64,000 nucleotides of DNA. It comes from QZLE01 sp033852135 (lineage in GTDB: Bacteria; Pseudomonadota; Gammaproteobacteria; QZLD01). The translations under genes and the position numbers were made by a program. The stretch lies in assembly GCA_033852135.1 (NCBI GenBank), contig JAWSVB010000013.1, forward strand, positions 77,350 to 141,349, read 5' to 3'. Shown here piece after piece: positions 37,688 to 47,107 of the stretch. Below the pieces are notes generated by a model that saw only the letters and a list, made by a program, of their open reading frames with translations, ran no database searches and had not been told where the DNA came from. Each line of letters opens with the position of its first letter. The stretch's first letter is position 1.

Positions 37688-39613
37688 ATGCCAGTAATCA
37701 CCCTCCCAGACGGAAGTCAAAAAACCTTCGAAGAAAACGTAACAGTAATGGATGTAGCTGCATCTATTGGAGCTGGTCTTGCTAAAGCAACATTGGCAGG
37801 CAAAGTAAACGGTACAACCGTAAATCATGACTATCTAATCGAAGAAGATGCAAACCTACAAATCATCACCGAAAAGGATGATGAGGGTCTTGATATAATC
37901 CGTCATTCAGCTGCTCATCTAATGGCTCATGCAGTAAAACAACTTTTTCCAGAAGCTCAGGTTACCATCGGTCCTAGCATTGAAGATGGTTTCTACTACG
38001 ATTTTTCATATGAAAGATCATTTGTCCCTGAAGATCTAGCTGCAATCGAAAAGAAGATGAAAGAGTTGGCAAAGGCCAACATTGAAATCACCCGCAAGGT
38101 GATGGATCGCGATGAAGCGATAGAATTTTTTAATAGCATCGGTGAGAAATACAAGGCTGAGATTATCAGCGACATTCCAGCTGGTGAGCAGATCTCCTTA
38201 TATGAGCAAGGTGATTTTATTGATCTTTGTCGTGGTCCACACGTGCCTAGCACAGGTAAGATCAAATCTGTAAAAGTTATGAAAGTTGCTGGAGCATACT
38301 GGCGCGGTAACTCTGACAATGAAATGCTGCAGCGTATCTATGCGACAGCATGGCGTGATAAAAAAGAGCTAAAAGCTTATCTGCTTAGATTAGAAGAAGC
38401 AGAAAAAAGAGATCACAGAAAGATCGGTAAAGCTTTAAACCTATTTCATATGCAGGAAGAAGCGCCAGGAATGGTATTCTGGCATGAAAAAGGTTGGAGC
38501 ATCTATCTGACTATACAAGACTATATTCGTAAACTAGTTAGAAGAAATGGTTATCACGAAGTAAGAACGCCGCAAATGATTAGCCGTGTTTTGTGGGAAA
38601 AATCTGGTCATTGGGATAAATTCCATGAAGAGATGTTTACTACAGCTTCAGAACAGCGTGATTATGCTGTAAAGCCTATGAACTGCCCTGGTCACGTACA
38701 GATCTTTAATCAAGGCGTGAAAAGTTACCGAGATCTTCCATACAGAATATGTGAATTTGGTGATTGTCATCGTAATGAGCCATCTGGAACTCTACAGGGT
38801 ACAATGCGTGTTAGAGGTTTTGTTCAAGATGATGGGCATATTTTCTGTACCGAAGATCAGATTCAAAGTGAAGTTGCTGATTTTATCGATTTAGTCTTTA
38901 AAACCTATGGTGATTTTGGTTTTGAAGATATCACCATTGCATTAGCAACTCGCCCAGAGAAAAGGGTTGGTGATGATGAAGTTTGGGATAAAGCAGAAAA
39001 AGCGCTTGAAATTGCCCTTAAAGAAAAAGGGTTAGAATTTACATTTAAGCCGGGTGAAGGTGCGTTTTACGGACCAAAAATTGAGTTCACCATGCGCGAT
39101 TGTTTAAATCGTGGCTGGCAGCTTGGTACTGTACAGGTAGATTTCTCCATGGCAGGGCGTTTAGATGCGCAATATGTTGCCGAAGATGGACAAAGAAAGC
39201 ACCCAGTTTTGATTCATCGTGCAATACTTGGATCACTAGAAAGATTCATCGGAATTTTGATAGAGCATCACGCTGGAATCATGCCTACATGGCTATCTCC
39301 GGTGCAAGTCGCTGTGATGAGTATCACCGATAGACAGGTAGATTTTGTAAAATCAGTCGAAAAGAAATTGCTAAATAATGACATTAGAGTGATTTCAGAC
39401 TTGAGAAATGAGAAAATCGGATTTAAAATCCGCGAACACACTTTGCAAAGAGTCCCTTACATGCTTGTAATTGGTGACCGCGAAAGCGAAGAGAGCAAAG
39501 TGGCTGTGCGGACAAGAGATGGAAGAGATCTCGGTGTTATGTCTGTTGATGAGTTTTTGGATAAAATTCAAACAGATATCGCTAACTTTGGTAATGAAAC
39601 TGTGGAGGAATAG
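37688..39613 (+). CDS. thrS: Threonyl-tRNA synthetase
   Basis: 641 residues. Domains in order: TGS (about 1-62), editing domain with HSAAHLMAHA and the CRGPH motif, class II catalytic core (VRGFVQDDGHIFC, TMRVRG), then an anticodon-binding domain. Zn-binding Cys/His lie in NCPGH and related places. It heads the thrS-infC-rpmI-rplT-pheST-ihfA cluster typical of Gammaproteobacteria. Its stop codon lies inside the infC ribosome site (GGAGGAATAG), coupling the two genes. Confidence 0.98.
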   Translation: MPVITLPDGSQKTFEENVTVMDVAASIGAGLAKATLAGKVNGTTVNHDYLIEEDANLQIITEKDDEGLDIIRHSAAHLMAHAVKQLFPEAQVTIGPSIEDGFYYDFSYERSFVPEDLAAIEKKMKELAKANIEITRKVMDRDEAIEFFNSIGEKYKAEIISDIPAGEQISLYEQGDFIDLCRGPHVPSTGKIKSVKVMKVAGAYWRGNSDNEMLQRIYATAWRDKKELKAYLLRLEEAEKRDHRKIGKALNLFHMQEEAPGMVFWHEKGWSIYLTIQDYIRKLVRRNGYHEVRTPQMISRVLWEKSGHWDKFHEEMFTTASEQRDYAVKPMNCPGHVQIFNQGVKSYRDLPYRICEFGDCHRNEPSGTLQGTMRVRGFVQDDGHIFCTEDQIQSEVADFIDLVFKTYGDFGFEDITIALATRPEKRVGDDEVWDKAEKALEIALKEKGLEFTFKPGEGAFYGPKIEFTMRDCLNRGWQLGTVQVDFSMAGRLDAQYVAEDGQRKHPVLIHRAILGSLERFIGILIEHHAGIMPTWLSPVQVAVMSITDRQVDFVKSVEKKLLNNDIRVISDLRNEKIGFKIREHTLQRVPYMLVIGDRESEESKVAVRTRDGRDLGVMSVDEFLDKIQTDIANFGNETVEE

Positions 39614-39615
39614 AT

Positions 39616-40137
39616 ATCGCTGCTGAAAAGAGTACTCGCTGTAACAAAGAGATTAAATGCCGAGAGGTAAGATTAATCGATGCAGAAGGCGAACAATTAG
39701 GTGTTGTTTCAATTGAAGATGCTTTAGAAAGAGCTTATAATGCCAACCTTGATTTGGTAGAGGTTTCACCGACAGCTTCACCGCCAGTATGTCGAGTTAT
39801 GGACTATGGAAAGTACAAATTCGAATTGGCAAAAAAGCAGCAGGCTGCTAAGAAAAAGCAGAAACAGATTCAGGTCAAAGAAGTAAAGTTTCGACCAGGG
39901 ACGGAAGACGGGGATTATCAGGTAAAACTACGCAACCTGATACGTTTCCTAGAAAACGGGGATAAAGTTAAAGTTACTTTAAGATTCCGTGGGCGCGAGA
40001 TGGCTCATATGGATCTTGGTGAAAAGTTGCTTAAACGAGTAGAGAAGGATCTCGAAGAAATTACTGTAGTCGATCAAAGGCCAAAACGGGAAGGTCGACA
40101 AATGGTGATGATGTTATCTCCCAAAAAGAAAAAGTAG
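39616..40137 (+). CDS. infC: Translation initiation factor IF-3, AUC start
   Basis: The coding frame extends upstream of the first ATG (39754) to an ATC at 39616, giving 173 residues. The N-terminal domain (AAEKSTRCNKEIKCREVRLIDAEG) matches IF-3 only when read from there. A strong GGAGG lies 7 bases before the ATC, within the last codons of thrS. IF-3 rejects non-AUG initiation, and infC genes normally start with AUU, AUC or AUA, so this start would allow self-regulation. The C-terminal domain follows the Lys-rich linker. Starting at 39754 would remove most of the N-terminal domain. Confidence 0.93.
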   Translation: MAAEKSTRCNKEIKCREVRLIDAEGEQLGVVSIEDALERAYNANLDLVEVSPTASPPVCRVMDYGKYKFELAKKQQAAKKKQKQIQVKEVKFRPGTEDGDYQVKLRNLIRFLENGDKVKVTLRFRGREMAHMDLGEKLLKRVEKDLEEITVVDQRPKREGRQMVMMLSPKKKK

Positions 40138-40165
40138 TATTTAACATTAACAATGCGGAGTTATT

Positions 40166-40363
40166 ATGCCTAAAATGAAATCCATACGTGGAGCAGCGAA
40201 GCGTTTTCGCAAAACTGCATCCGGTTCAATCAAGCGTGGCCAGTCTCATAGAAGCCATATCTTGACCAAAAAAAGCACCAAGCGTAAGCGTCATCTACGT
40301 GCACCAGCAACTGTACATCCATCAGATGTTAAGTTGATCACTAGAATGTTGCCTAACCTATAA
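40166..40363 (+). CDS. rpmI: 50S ribosomal protein L35
   Basis: 65 residues, very basic, with the usual MPKMKSIRGAAKRF start and K-R-K-R-H-L-R segment. GCGGAG precedes the ATG by 8 bases. It lies between infC and rplT in the conserved order; in relatives, L20 represses this message by binding the leader, but I did not identify the binding fold here. Confidence 0.97.
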   Translation: MPKMKSIRGAAKRFRKTASGSIKRGQSHRSHILTKKSTKRKRHLRAPATVHPSDVKLITRMLPNL

Positions 40364-40434
40364 ATGCAAAGTTGTTTTTATAAAAGCTAACCCTTTTGTA
40401 TTAACGCCAAGCAGATGCTTAACCGGAGAAGAGT

Positions 40435-40788
40435 ATGCCAAGAGTAAAACGCGGTGTTACGGCACACGCTAAACACAAGAAAATTTTAAAGAAAGCCAAA
40501 GGTTATTACGGAGCCCGTAGAAAGGTCTTCCGTGTTGCTAAACAGGCTGTTATCAAAGCAGGTCAATATGCGTATCGTGATAGACGTCAGCGTAGACGTC
40601 AGTTTAGAGCGCTATGGATCGCAAGAATCAACGCTGCAGCCCGTATGAACGGCCTGAACTACAGTAGATTCATTGCTGGTCTTAAGAAAGCATGCATTGA
40701 AATTGACCGTAAGGTTTTAGCTGATATCGCAGTACACGATAAGCCAGCTTTCACCCTTTTGGTTGAAAAGGCAAAAGCAAGCCTATAA
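40435..40788 (+). CDS. rplT: 50S ribosomal protein L20
   Basis: 117 residues, basic, with the MPRVKRGVTAHAKHKKILKKAKGYYGAR start and the conserved RQRRRQFRALWIARINAAAR stretch. CCGGAGAAG before the ATG is the ribosome site. Located at its normal place between rpmI and pheS. Confidence 0.98.
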   Translation: MPRVKRGVTAHAKHKKILKKAKGYYGARRKVFRVAKQAVIKAGQYAYRDRRQRRRQFRALWIARINAAARMNGLNYSRFIAGLKKACIEIDRKVLADIAVHDKPAFTLLVEKAKASL

Positions 40789-40932
40789 AAGCTTAAGCCA
40801 TATCTTTTGCAAGAGGTTTCTTAATAGAAGCCTTTAAAGATACGGAAAAGATAAAGGAAGATAGGCAGCATTGTCTATCTTCCTTCTTATTTATAAACTG
40901 GTCCCTATTATTTACAGGTATCCCTAGCTACG
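40789..40932 (+). promoter_or_regulatory. Structured leader / attenuator-like region before pheS
   Basis: 144 bases. Two earlier pairings are possible (TATCTTT 40801-40807 with AAAGATA 40836-40842, and AGGTTTCT with AGAAGCC). A 14-bp hairpin then spans 40854-40885 (AAGGAAGATAG with CTATCTTCCTT), followed by a T-rich, interrupted tail. It could terminate rplT transcripts or attenuate pheST. In Escherichia coli this gap holds the Phe-rich pheM leader peptide; no ATG and no Phe-rich short frame exists here. Confidence 0.5.
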
Positions 40933-41964
40933 ATGAATACTTCAGTCGATCAAGAAATTGATGCTCTTGTGCTGGATGCGTTAGCTGCTATTGAAAAAGC
41001 AGAAGACCTTTCAGAGTTTGATCAGATCCGTGTTCAATACATGGGTAAGAAAGGTGTTCTTACAGATAAGCTGAAAAGCTTAGGTAAGTTACCTGCAGAG
41101 CAACGTCCGCTAGTTGGACAATCAATAAACGCTGCTAAGCAAAAGATACAGACCACCCTTGAAGAGCGCAAAAATAAGCTACAGCAGGCAGCCCTTGATA
41201 AAGAGCTGGCAGCAGAAGCTGTTGACGTAACCCTTCCTGGAAGAGGTATAAAGCAAGGCGGTTTACACCCAGTAACTAAAACCATGCAAAGAATAGAAGA
41301 GTTGTTTGCTAAAGTTGGTTTTGTAGTTGAAGAAGGACCTGAGATAGAAGACGATTACCACAATTTTGAGGCACTAAATATTCCATCGCATCATCCTGCG
41401 AGAGCGATGCATGATACATTTTATTTTTGCCCTGATATGTTATTGCGTACTCAAACATCATCTGTACAAATCAGAGTTATGGATGAGCAAGAGCCGCCAC
41501 TAAGAATTATTTCTCCTGGACGTGTTTATAGACATGACTGGGATATCACCCACACACCAATGTTTCATCAGGTTGAAGGCTTGCTAATTGATAAAGATGT
41601 TAGTTTTGCCGACCTTAAAGGTGTTCTGTATGACTTCATGCGCGCATTTTTTGAGAAAGACCTAGATTTACGCTTTAGACCTTCTTATTTCCCATTCACT
41701 GAGCCATCTGCTGAGGTAGATATTCAATGTGTTATGTGTGACGGCGTTGGTTGCCGTGTTTGTAAAGGCACAGGCTGGTTAGAAGTGTTAGGGTGTGGGA
41801 TGGTGCATCCAAACGTACTGAATAATGTAGGTATAAATACTGAAGAGTATATTGGATATGCATTTGGTATGGGTGTTGAGAGATTAGCTATGCTGCGTTA
41901 TGGCATAGATGATCTAAGAATGTTTTTTGAAAATGACTTGTCATTTTTACAGCAATTTAACTAG
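40933..41964 (+). CDS. pheS: Phenylalanyl-tRNA synthetase alpha chain
   Basis: 343 residues. An N-terminal coiled coil (about 1-90) is followed by the class II catalytic domain with HPVTKTMQRIEELF, the RVYRHDWDITHTPMFHQVEGLL motif 2 and GFGMGVERLAM-type motif 3 (AFGMGVERLAML). It forms an alpha2-beta2 enzyme with pheT, which begins 11 bases after its stop. Confidence 0.98.
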   Translation: MNTSVDQEIDALVLDALAAIEKAEDLSEFDQIRVQYMGKKGVLTDKLKSLGKLPAEQRPLVGQSINAAKQKIQTTLEERKNKLQQAALDKELAAEAVDVTLPGRGIKQGGLHPVTKTMQRIEELFAKVGFVVEEGPEIEDDYHNFEALNIPSHHPARAMHDTFYFCPDMLLRTQTSSVQIRVMDEQEPPLRIISPGRVYRHDWDITHTPMFHQVEGLLIDKDVSFADLKGVLYDFMRAFFEKDLDLRFRPSYFPFTEPSAEVDIQCVMCDGVGCRVCKGTGWLEVLGCGMVHPNVLNNVGINTEEYIGYAFGMGVERLAMLRYGIDDLRMFFENDLSFLQQFN

Positions 41965-41975
41965 AGAGATTAGCG

Positions 41976-44348
41976 ATGAAGATAAGTGAGCAATGGCTGC
42001 GCGAGTTTGTAGATGTAAGTCTACCAACGAATGAACTTGCAGAGCAGCTCACAATGGCTGGGTTGGAAGTAGATTCTATTGAACCTGCAGCTCCTGAATT
42101 TACCGGAGTAGTAGTAGCCCAGATCATTAAGTGTGAACCTCATCCTGATGCAGATAAGCTGCAAGTTTGCAAAGTAAACACTGGTAGTGAAGAGGTGCAG
42201 ATTGTTTGTGGCGCCAAAAATGCTAGAGAAGGGTTAATAGCTCCATTAGCTACTATTGGTGGCAAACTACCTGGTGATTTTAAAATCAAAAAAGCCAAAC
42301 TTCGTGGTGTGGAATCATTTGGAATGTTGTGCTCGGCTAAAGAGATTGGTATTGCAGAAAGCGCCGAAGGGTTACTTGAACTGCCAGCAGATGCACCAGT
42401 TGGCACTGATATTCGTGAGTACCTACAGCTAAATGACACCATTATTGAAGTTGATCTAACACCAAATAGAAGTGACTGTTTAGGAATGACAGGTGTTGCA
42501 CGTGAAGTTGGTGTAATTACTCGTAGCGCCTTTACTGAAAAGCAGATTGATCAAGTTGCTTGTGAAATTGATAAGCAATTTCCCGTTGAAATTAATGATA
42601 GTGAACAGTGTCCACGTTATGCCGGTAGAGTTATCACCGGGGTAAATCCACAGGCTGAAACACCAATCTGGATGCAAGAGAAGTTGCGCCGTGGTGGAAT
42701 CAGAAGCCTAAGTCCTATCGTAGATATTACAAATTACGTTCTGCTTGAGTTAGGGCAACCAATGCATGCCTTTGACTTAGATAAGTTGCATGGCTGTATT
42801 GTTGTGCGTATGGCTAAAGATGGTGAAGAGCTAGAGTTGCTTGATGGTCAAACCATTAAGTTAAAATCAGATTCACTAGTTATTAGTGATAAGACTAAGC
42901 CAGTTGCTCTTGCTGGAGTGATGGGTGGTTTAGAGAGCTCAGTAACAGATGGTACTCAAGATATATTCCTTGAGAGTGCTTTCTTTACTCCAAAGGCTAT
43001 AGCCGGTAAAGCTAGAAATTATGGATTACATACTGATTCATCGCATAGATTTGAGCGTGGAGTTGATCCAGAGCTTCAAATTAAGGCAATTGAGTTAGCA
43101 ACTAAACTTATCCTTGAGATTACAGGTGGTAAAGCTGGTCCTGTAATTGAAGCTACAAGCAATGAGCACATGCCAAAAATGGCAGTTATCAAATTACGCC
43201 GTGATAGAATCGCAAAGGTTCTAGGTGTAACTCTTATAGATGCTGATATTGAAGATATCCTTACCAGATTAGGCTTCGCTGTTTCTGCTCAAGGTGATGG
43301 TTGGGAAGTGACCGCACCGCTATTTAGATTTGATGTGTCTATTGAAGAAGATCTAATTGAAGAGCTTGGCAGAGTCTATGGATATAACAATATTCCAAGA
43401 TCAAATGCTTCTAGCAACTTATCTATTAAAGCGATTCCAGAGAAGGATGTTGCGTTAACATCGGTGCAAAAAACACTGATCGATAGAGAATATCAAGAAG
43501 CCATAACCTACAGTTTTGTATGTCCAAAAACTCAGGAGCTAATAACTCCAGGGGAAGAGCAGATTAAATTAGCAAATCCAATATCATCAGATATGGAAGT
43601 TATGCGCTCAACAATATGGACCGGTTTAATAAAAGCTGCAGTTTATAACAAAAATCGCCAGCATAGCCGTGTACGACTGTTTGAAACAGGTTTAGTATTT
43701 GCAAAAAATGGCGATAAAGTTGAACAGAATCCATCTTTAGCTGGAATAATTCTAGGTTCAAGATTAGCTGAACAGTGGTCGCAAAAATCAGAGGAAGTTG
43801 ATTTCTTTGATATTAAAGGCGATGTTGAGGCCTTATTAGCACTTGGCGGATCTGCTGCTGAATATCAATTTATCGCTGAGAAGCATAATGCCTTGCATCC
43901 AGGGCAGTCTGCGAAGATAATGCGTGGCGAAAAACTTATAGGTTGGGTAGGCGCGATTCATCCAGCCCTTGCCAAGAAGCTAGACCTGCCAATTAAAACA
44001 TATCTATTTGAGTTAGATATGGATCAGGTTATTCATGGTAGTGTTCCAAAATTTGAAAAACTTTCTAAGTTTCCGCAGATCAAACGAGATCTGGCAATAG
44101 TGGTTGATGAATCAGTTGCTGCAGATTCTGTACTTAAAGCAGCAGCAGAGGTAGAACCGGAAATTGTTAAGGAAGTCCGTCTTTTCGACGTTTATCGTGG
44201 AAAAGGGGTAGAAGAGAATTGTAAAAGTCTAGCGATTAGCTTGATTTTACGGCATTTTTCACGCACTCTTATTGATAATGAAGTTGATGCGATCGTTGAG
44301 CAAGTAGTTAAAAAGCTTGCTGATCAATTCGACGCAAAGTTGAGGTAA
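41976..44348 (+). CDS. pheT: Phenylalanyl-tRNA synthetase beta chain
   Basis: 790 residues. B1 tRNA-binding OB-fold (about 40-150), B3/B4 editing-type domain, B5 domain (HRFERGVDPEL region) and the C-terminal ferredoxin-fold anticodon-binding (FDX-ACB) domain ending FDAKLR. GAGAGATTAG precedes the ATG. Translationally linked to pheS and followed by ihfA after 7 bases. Confidence 0.98.
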   Translation: MKISEQWLREFVDVSLPTNELAEQLTMAGLEVDSIEPAAPEFTGVVVAQIIKCEPHPDADKLQVCKVNTGSEEVQIVCGAKNAREGLIAPLATIGGKLPGDFKIKKAKLRGVESFGMLCSAKEIGIAESAEGLLELPADAPVGTDIREYLQLNDTIIEVDLTPNRSDCLGMTGVAREVGVITRSAFTEKQIDQVACEIDKQFPVEINDSEQCPRYAGRVITGVNPQAETPIWMQEKLRRGGIRSLSPIVDITNYVLLELGQPMHAFDLDKLHGCIVVRMAKDGEELELLDGQTIKLKSDSLVISDKTKPVALAGVMGGLESSVTDGTQDIFLESAFFTPKAIAGKARNYGLHTDSSHRFERGVDPELQIKAIELATKLILEITGGKAGPVIEATSNEHMPKMAVIKLRRDRIAKVLGVTLIDADIEDILTRLGFAVSAQGDGWEVTAPLFRFDVSIEEDLIEELGRVYGYNNIPRSNASSNLSIKAIPEKDVALTSVQKTLIDREYQEAITYSFVCPKTQELITPGEEQIKLANPISSDMEVMRSTIWTGLIKAAVYNKNRQHSRVRLFETGLVFAKNGDKVEQNPSLAGIILGSRLAEQWSQKSEEVDFFDIKGDVEALLALGGSAAEYQFIAEKHNALHPGQSAKIMRGEKLIGWVGAIHPALAKKLDLPIKTYLFELDMDQVIHGSVPKFEKLSKFPQIKRDLAIVVDESVAADSVLKAAAEVEPEIVKEVRLFDVYRGKGVEENCKSLAISLILRHFSRTLIDNEVDAIVEQVVKKLADQFDAKLR

Positions 44349-44355
44349 ATTAAAT

Positions 44356-44655
44356 ATGGCACTAACGAAAGCAGAGATTGCAGAACGTTTGTATGAAGAA
44401 GTTGGATTAAACAAGCGCGAAGCAAAGGAACTGGTTGAAAACTTTTTTGAACAGTTACGTACATCGTTAGAAGAGGGTACACAGGTCAAATTATCCGGGT
44501 TTGGAAACTTTGATCTTAGGGATAAGAATCAACGTCCAGGACGCAACCCAAAAACTGGTGAAGAGATACCAATCTCAGCACGCAGAGTGGTAACTTTCCG
44601 TCCAGGACAAAAGTTAAAATCACGCGTGGAAGCATATGCTGGAACCGAACAATAA
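44356..44655 (+). CDS. ihfA: Integration host factor alpha subunit
   Basis: 99 residues. Histone-like HU/IHF fold with the MALTKAEIAERLYE start, the VKLSGFGNFDLRDK beta arm entry and the RPGRNPKTGEEIPI arm tip containing the intercalating Pro. IHF bends DNA at specific sites; its partner ihfB is not in the window. The last 20 bases overlap the MerR-family gene. Confidence 0.97.
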   Translation: MALTKAEIAERLYEEVGLNKREAKELVENFFEQLRTSLEEGTQVKLSGFGNFDLRDKNQRPGRNPKTGEEIPISARRVVTFRPGQKLKSRVEAYAGTEQ

Positions 44656-44992
44656 TCAGGAATTGCCACAAATACCTGCAAAAAGATATTTCACCATTGG
44701 TGAAGTAAGTGAACTTTGCGATGTTAAAGCTCACGTTCTCAGATACTGGGAGCAGGAATTTAGTCAGCTAAAACCGGTAAAACGTCGAGGTAACCGACGT
44801 TATTACCAAAGACAGGACGTCATAATGGTCAGGCAGATAAAGAGTCTGCTCTATGATCAAGGTTTCACCATTGGTGGTGCCAGACAACGTCTGTCTGGTG
44901 ATAACGCCAAAGAGGATCTAAACCAATCACAACAGGTTATCGATTTAATCTGCAGTGAGCTGGAAGAAGTTCTGGAAATCCTTAAGCGTTAA
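44636..44992 (+). CDS. MerR-family transcriptional regulator next to ihfA
   Basis: 118 residues. The N-terminal HTH_MerR domain begins near RYFTIGEVSELCDVKAHVLRYWEQEF and is followed by the winged part with the LKPVKRRGNRRYY basic patch and a short helical tail. Proteins of this kind are found just after ihfA in many Gammaproteobacteria; ligand and targets are unknown. It overlaps ihfA by 20 bases, so translation is coupled, and the operon closes with a terminator at 45013. Confidence 0.9.
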   Translation: MLEPNNNQELPQIPAKRYFTIGEVSELCDVKAHVLRYWEQEFSQLKPVKRRGNRRYYQRQDVIMVRQIKSLLYDQGFTIGGARQRLSGDNAKEDLNQSQQVIDLICSELEEVLEILKR

Positions 44993-45012
44993 CAAGGTTT
45001 AAAGAAAAAAAT

Positions 45013-45051
45013 AAAGCATGAGCAGTGGTTTTTCTGCTCATGCTTTTTTGT
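45013..45051 (+). terminator. Terminator closing the thrS-ihfA-merR operon
   Basis: 13-bp stem (45013-45025 with 45034-45046) including GCATGAGCAG/CTGCTCATGC, with a T-run after it. Confidence 0.92.
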
Positions 45052-45106
45052 GTCTGCAGAATTTTTGGAGGTGAAGCAGTTGGCTTAGTAAAAGTAACTA
45101 AATAAC

Positions 45107-45307
45107 TTAGTTAATACCCTCTATAAGATCGATATCATGCTTCAATAGATCATTTACCATTTTATTTAACTCTACTCCTTTTGCTTTGGCTTTTGCGGAA
45201 AAGTAGTCAAGTACGTCAGCATCGAGGTAAACAGGTAAGTTCATTTTTGTATCAGGACAAAAGAATTTACCCCGTTCACCTTTTGAAAAATTATATTCTT
45301 CCTTCAT
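45107..45307 (-). CDS. brnA: BrnA-type antitoxin
   Basis: 66 residues from ATG at 45307, just after the brnT stop (GGGTAAGAAT before it serves as ribosome site); an upstream in-frame ATG at 45340 would overlap brnT by 29 bases. The MKEEYNFSKGERGKF start and the CPDTKMNLPVYLDADVLDYFSAKAKAKG ribbon-helix-helix are typical of BrnA. Partner of the adjacent toxin; it should bind the brnTA promoter. Confidence 0.87.
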   Translation of the reverse strand: MKEEYNFSKGERGKFFCPDTKMNLPVYLDADVLDYFSAKAKAKGVELNKMVNDLLKHDIDLIEGIN

Positions 45308-45311
45308 ATTC

Positions 45312-45608
45312 TTACCCGTGTTCATATTGCTTGATTTCATTTTTAGTAGCTGGTCTAGCAGAAATTATTCTAACGGTAATAGTATCGCAATTTTCACCTT
45401 TGAAAGTATGCACTACTATTACATAACGTTTACCGTTTACAATCCCAAGTGTTATCCATCGATCTTCACTCTCATCAGAGTTGTCTTCATCGTAAATTGT
45501 TAAGGCCATTGGATCTTTGAATACTTCGGCAGCTTGTTCAAATGTTATACCATGCTTAGTAGCGTTACTGTGAGCTTTTACCGGATTCCATTCAAAATTA
45601 TATTGCAT
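45312..45608 (-). CDS. brnT: BrnT-type RNase toxin
   Basis: 98 residues with the characteristic FEWNPVKAHSNATKHGITFEQAAEVFKDP opening and ERxI/V-like IISARPATKNEIKQYE end of the BrnT family, which cuts RNA. In keeping with the family's reversed gene order, toxin precedes antitoxin. The module stands alone between the ihfA operon and prfB. Confidence 0.92.
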   Translation of the reverse strand: MQYNFEWNPVKAHSNATKHGITFEQAAEVFKDPMALTIYDEDNSDESEDRWITLGIVNGKRYVIVVHTFKGENCDTITVRIISARPATKNEIKQYEHG

Positions 45609-45837
45609 TCAGCTTGCCTTGGTGTTTTTAGCTATATCTCAGTCGTTTAAGTAAATTATCATGTTTTTTAGTGTTATGAAACTTCAACAATGTTCCATTT
45701 TGGGAAGTTACAATTTATAACTCAAATGTATAGTATGATGTTTTTTAGTTATTTACCTCATCCGATAACTACTTTTGCTCAAATTCTTCACTTATAGTAG
45801 AATGTCGCTCCCGTATGTAACTACGATCCTTTGAAGA

Positions 45838-46936
45838 ATGCTCGAAATAAATCCGATTACAAACAAAATCGCTGACCTTCAGCAGAGATCTCAATCTCTG
45901 AGGGGGTATCTTTGACTTTGATGAAAAGAAAGAACGTTTAGAAGAGGTCACCGCTGAATTAGAAGACCCTGCTATTTGGAATAATCCAAATAAAGCGCAG
46001 GAGCTTGGTCGTGAACGTTCAAGACTTGAAACTATAGTCGTTAATCTGGAGGAGCTATTTGGTGCTCTTGCTGATGCATCTGAGCTGATTGAGATGGCGG
46101 TGGAAGAGGGTGATGAGGATACGGTTGCATCTATAGCTGATGATCTTGAAGGGTATGAAAAAACAGTTGAGACATTAGAGTTTCAACGTATGTTCTCTGG
46201 CGAGATGGATCCAAATAATGCCTACCTTGATATTCAATCAGGTTCTGGTGGTACCGAGGCGCAAGATTGGGCGGAGATGATCCTGCGCATGTATCTGCGC
46301 TGGGGTGAGCGTCGTGGTTTTAAAACTGAATTAATTGAAGCATCTCCAGGTGATGTGGCAGGAATCAAAAGTGCCACAATAAGTTTTACTGGTGATTACG
46401 CCTATGGTTGGCTGCGTACTGAGACAGGTGTGCATCGCTTGGTTAGAAAATCGCCATTTGATTCTAGTAATCGCAGGCATACCTCATTTGCTGCTGTATT
46501 TGTTTCTCCCGAAGTTGATGACAATATCGAGATCGATATAGATCCTTCTGATTTGCGTATCGATGTTTATCGCGCAAGTGGTGCAGGTGGTCAGCACGTT
46601 AACAGAACAGAGTCTGCGGTGAGAATAACGCATAACCCAACAAATATTGTTGTGCAGTGTCAAAATGACCGCTCACAGCATAAGAACAAAGCCACAGCGA
46701 TGAAACAGCTAAAAGCTAAGCTGTTTGAATATGAATTGAGCCAGCGTAATGCTGACAAGCAAACTCTTGAGGACTCAAAGTCAGATATTGGCTGGGGTAG
46801 TCAGATTAGATCTTATGTATTAGATCAATCAAGAATTAAGGATTTAAGAACCGGTGTAGAGAAAGGCAACACGCAGGCGGTTTTAGATGGCGATTTGGAT
46901 GTGTTTATCGAAGCTAGCCTTAAAAGTGGTTTATAA
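45838..46936 (+). CDS. prfB: Peptide chain release factor 2, programmed +1 frameshift
   Basis: Translation starts at ATG 45838 (MLEINPITNKIADLQQRSQ), reads 25 codons to CTT-TGA-C (45910-45916), and must shift +1 to continue as DFDEKKERLEEV to 46936, giving 365 residues, the standard RF2 length. The signal is complete: an internal Shine-Dalgarno-like AGGGGG (45901-45906), the slippery CTT and the TGA that RF2 itself reads. The anticodon-like SPF tripeptide (RKSPFDSS) and the catalytic GGQ (GAGGQHVNRT) are present. Any annotation that begins at 46094 misses the first third of the protein. Confidence 0.97.
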
Positions 46937-46983
46937 GCTGTGTTCATGACGCTATAAGCTTTGGTGTGCTTACGAAGCACCAT

Positions 46984-47012
46984 GCGTCATACCGGCGAAG
47001 GCCGGTATCCAG
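46984..47012. repeat. REP-like palindromic repeat, copy 2
   Basis: Same 29-base unit as at 33833, with A for G at position 8. It lies between prfB and lysS. A faint second inverted word (GAAGTTTGC) follows. Confidence 0.85.
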
Positions 47013-47107
47013 CAAACGAAGTTTGCCGTGCAAGGCGCGCTTGAAAGGATTAATTAAATGGATTACCCGAACAAGTTGGGTAATGACATAAACAAGAGAG
47101 AAATGGT

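Noticed and set aside
37561..37690. tRNA-Val as an integration site for a mobile island
   Set aside because: The tRNA is followed directly by conserved thrS, and no repeat of its 3' end or integrase is next to it.
40789..40932. A pheM-like leader peptide
   Set aside because: No ATG lies in the gap before the pheS start and no Phe-rich frame exists.
45769..45951. 60-codon frame on the minus strand over the prfB start
   Set aside because: Shadow of prfB; the frameshift signal on the plus strand is unambiguous.
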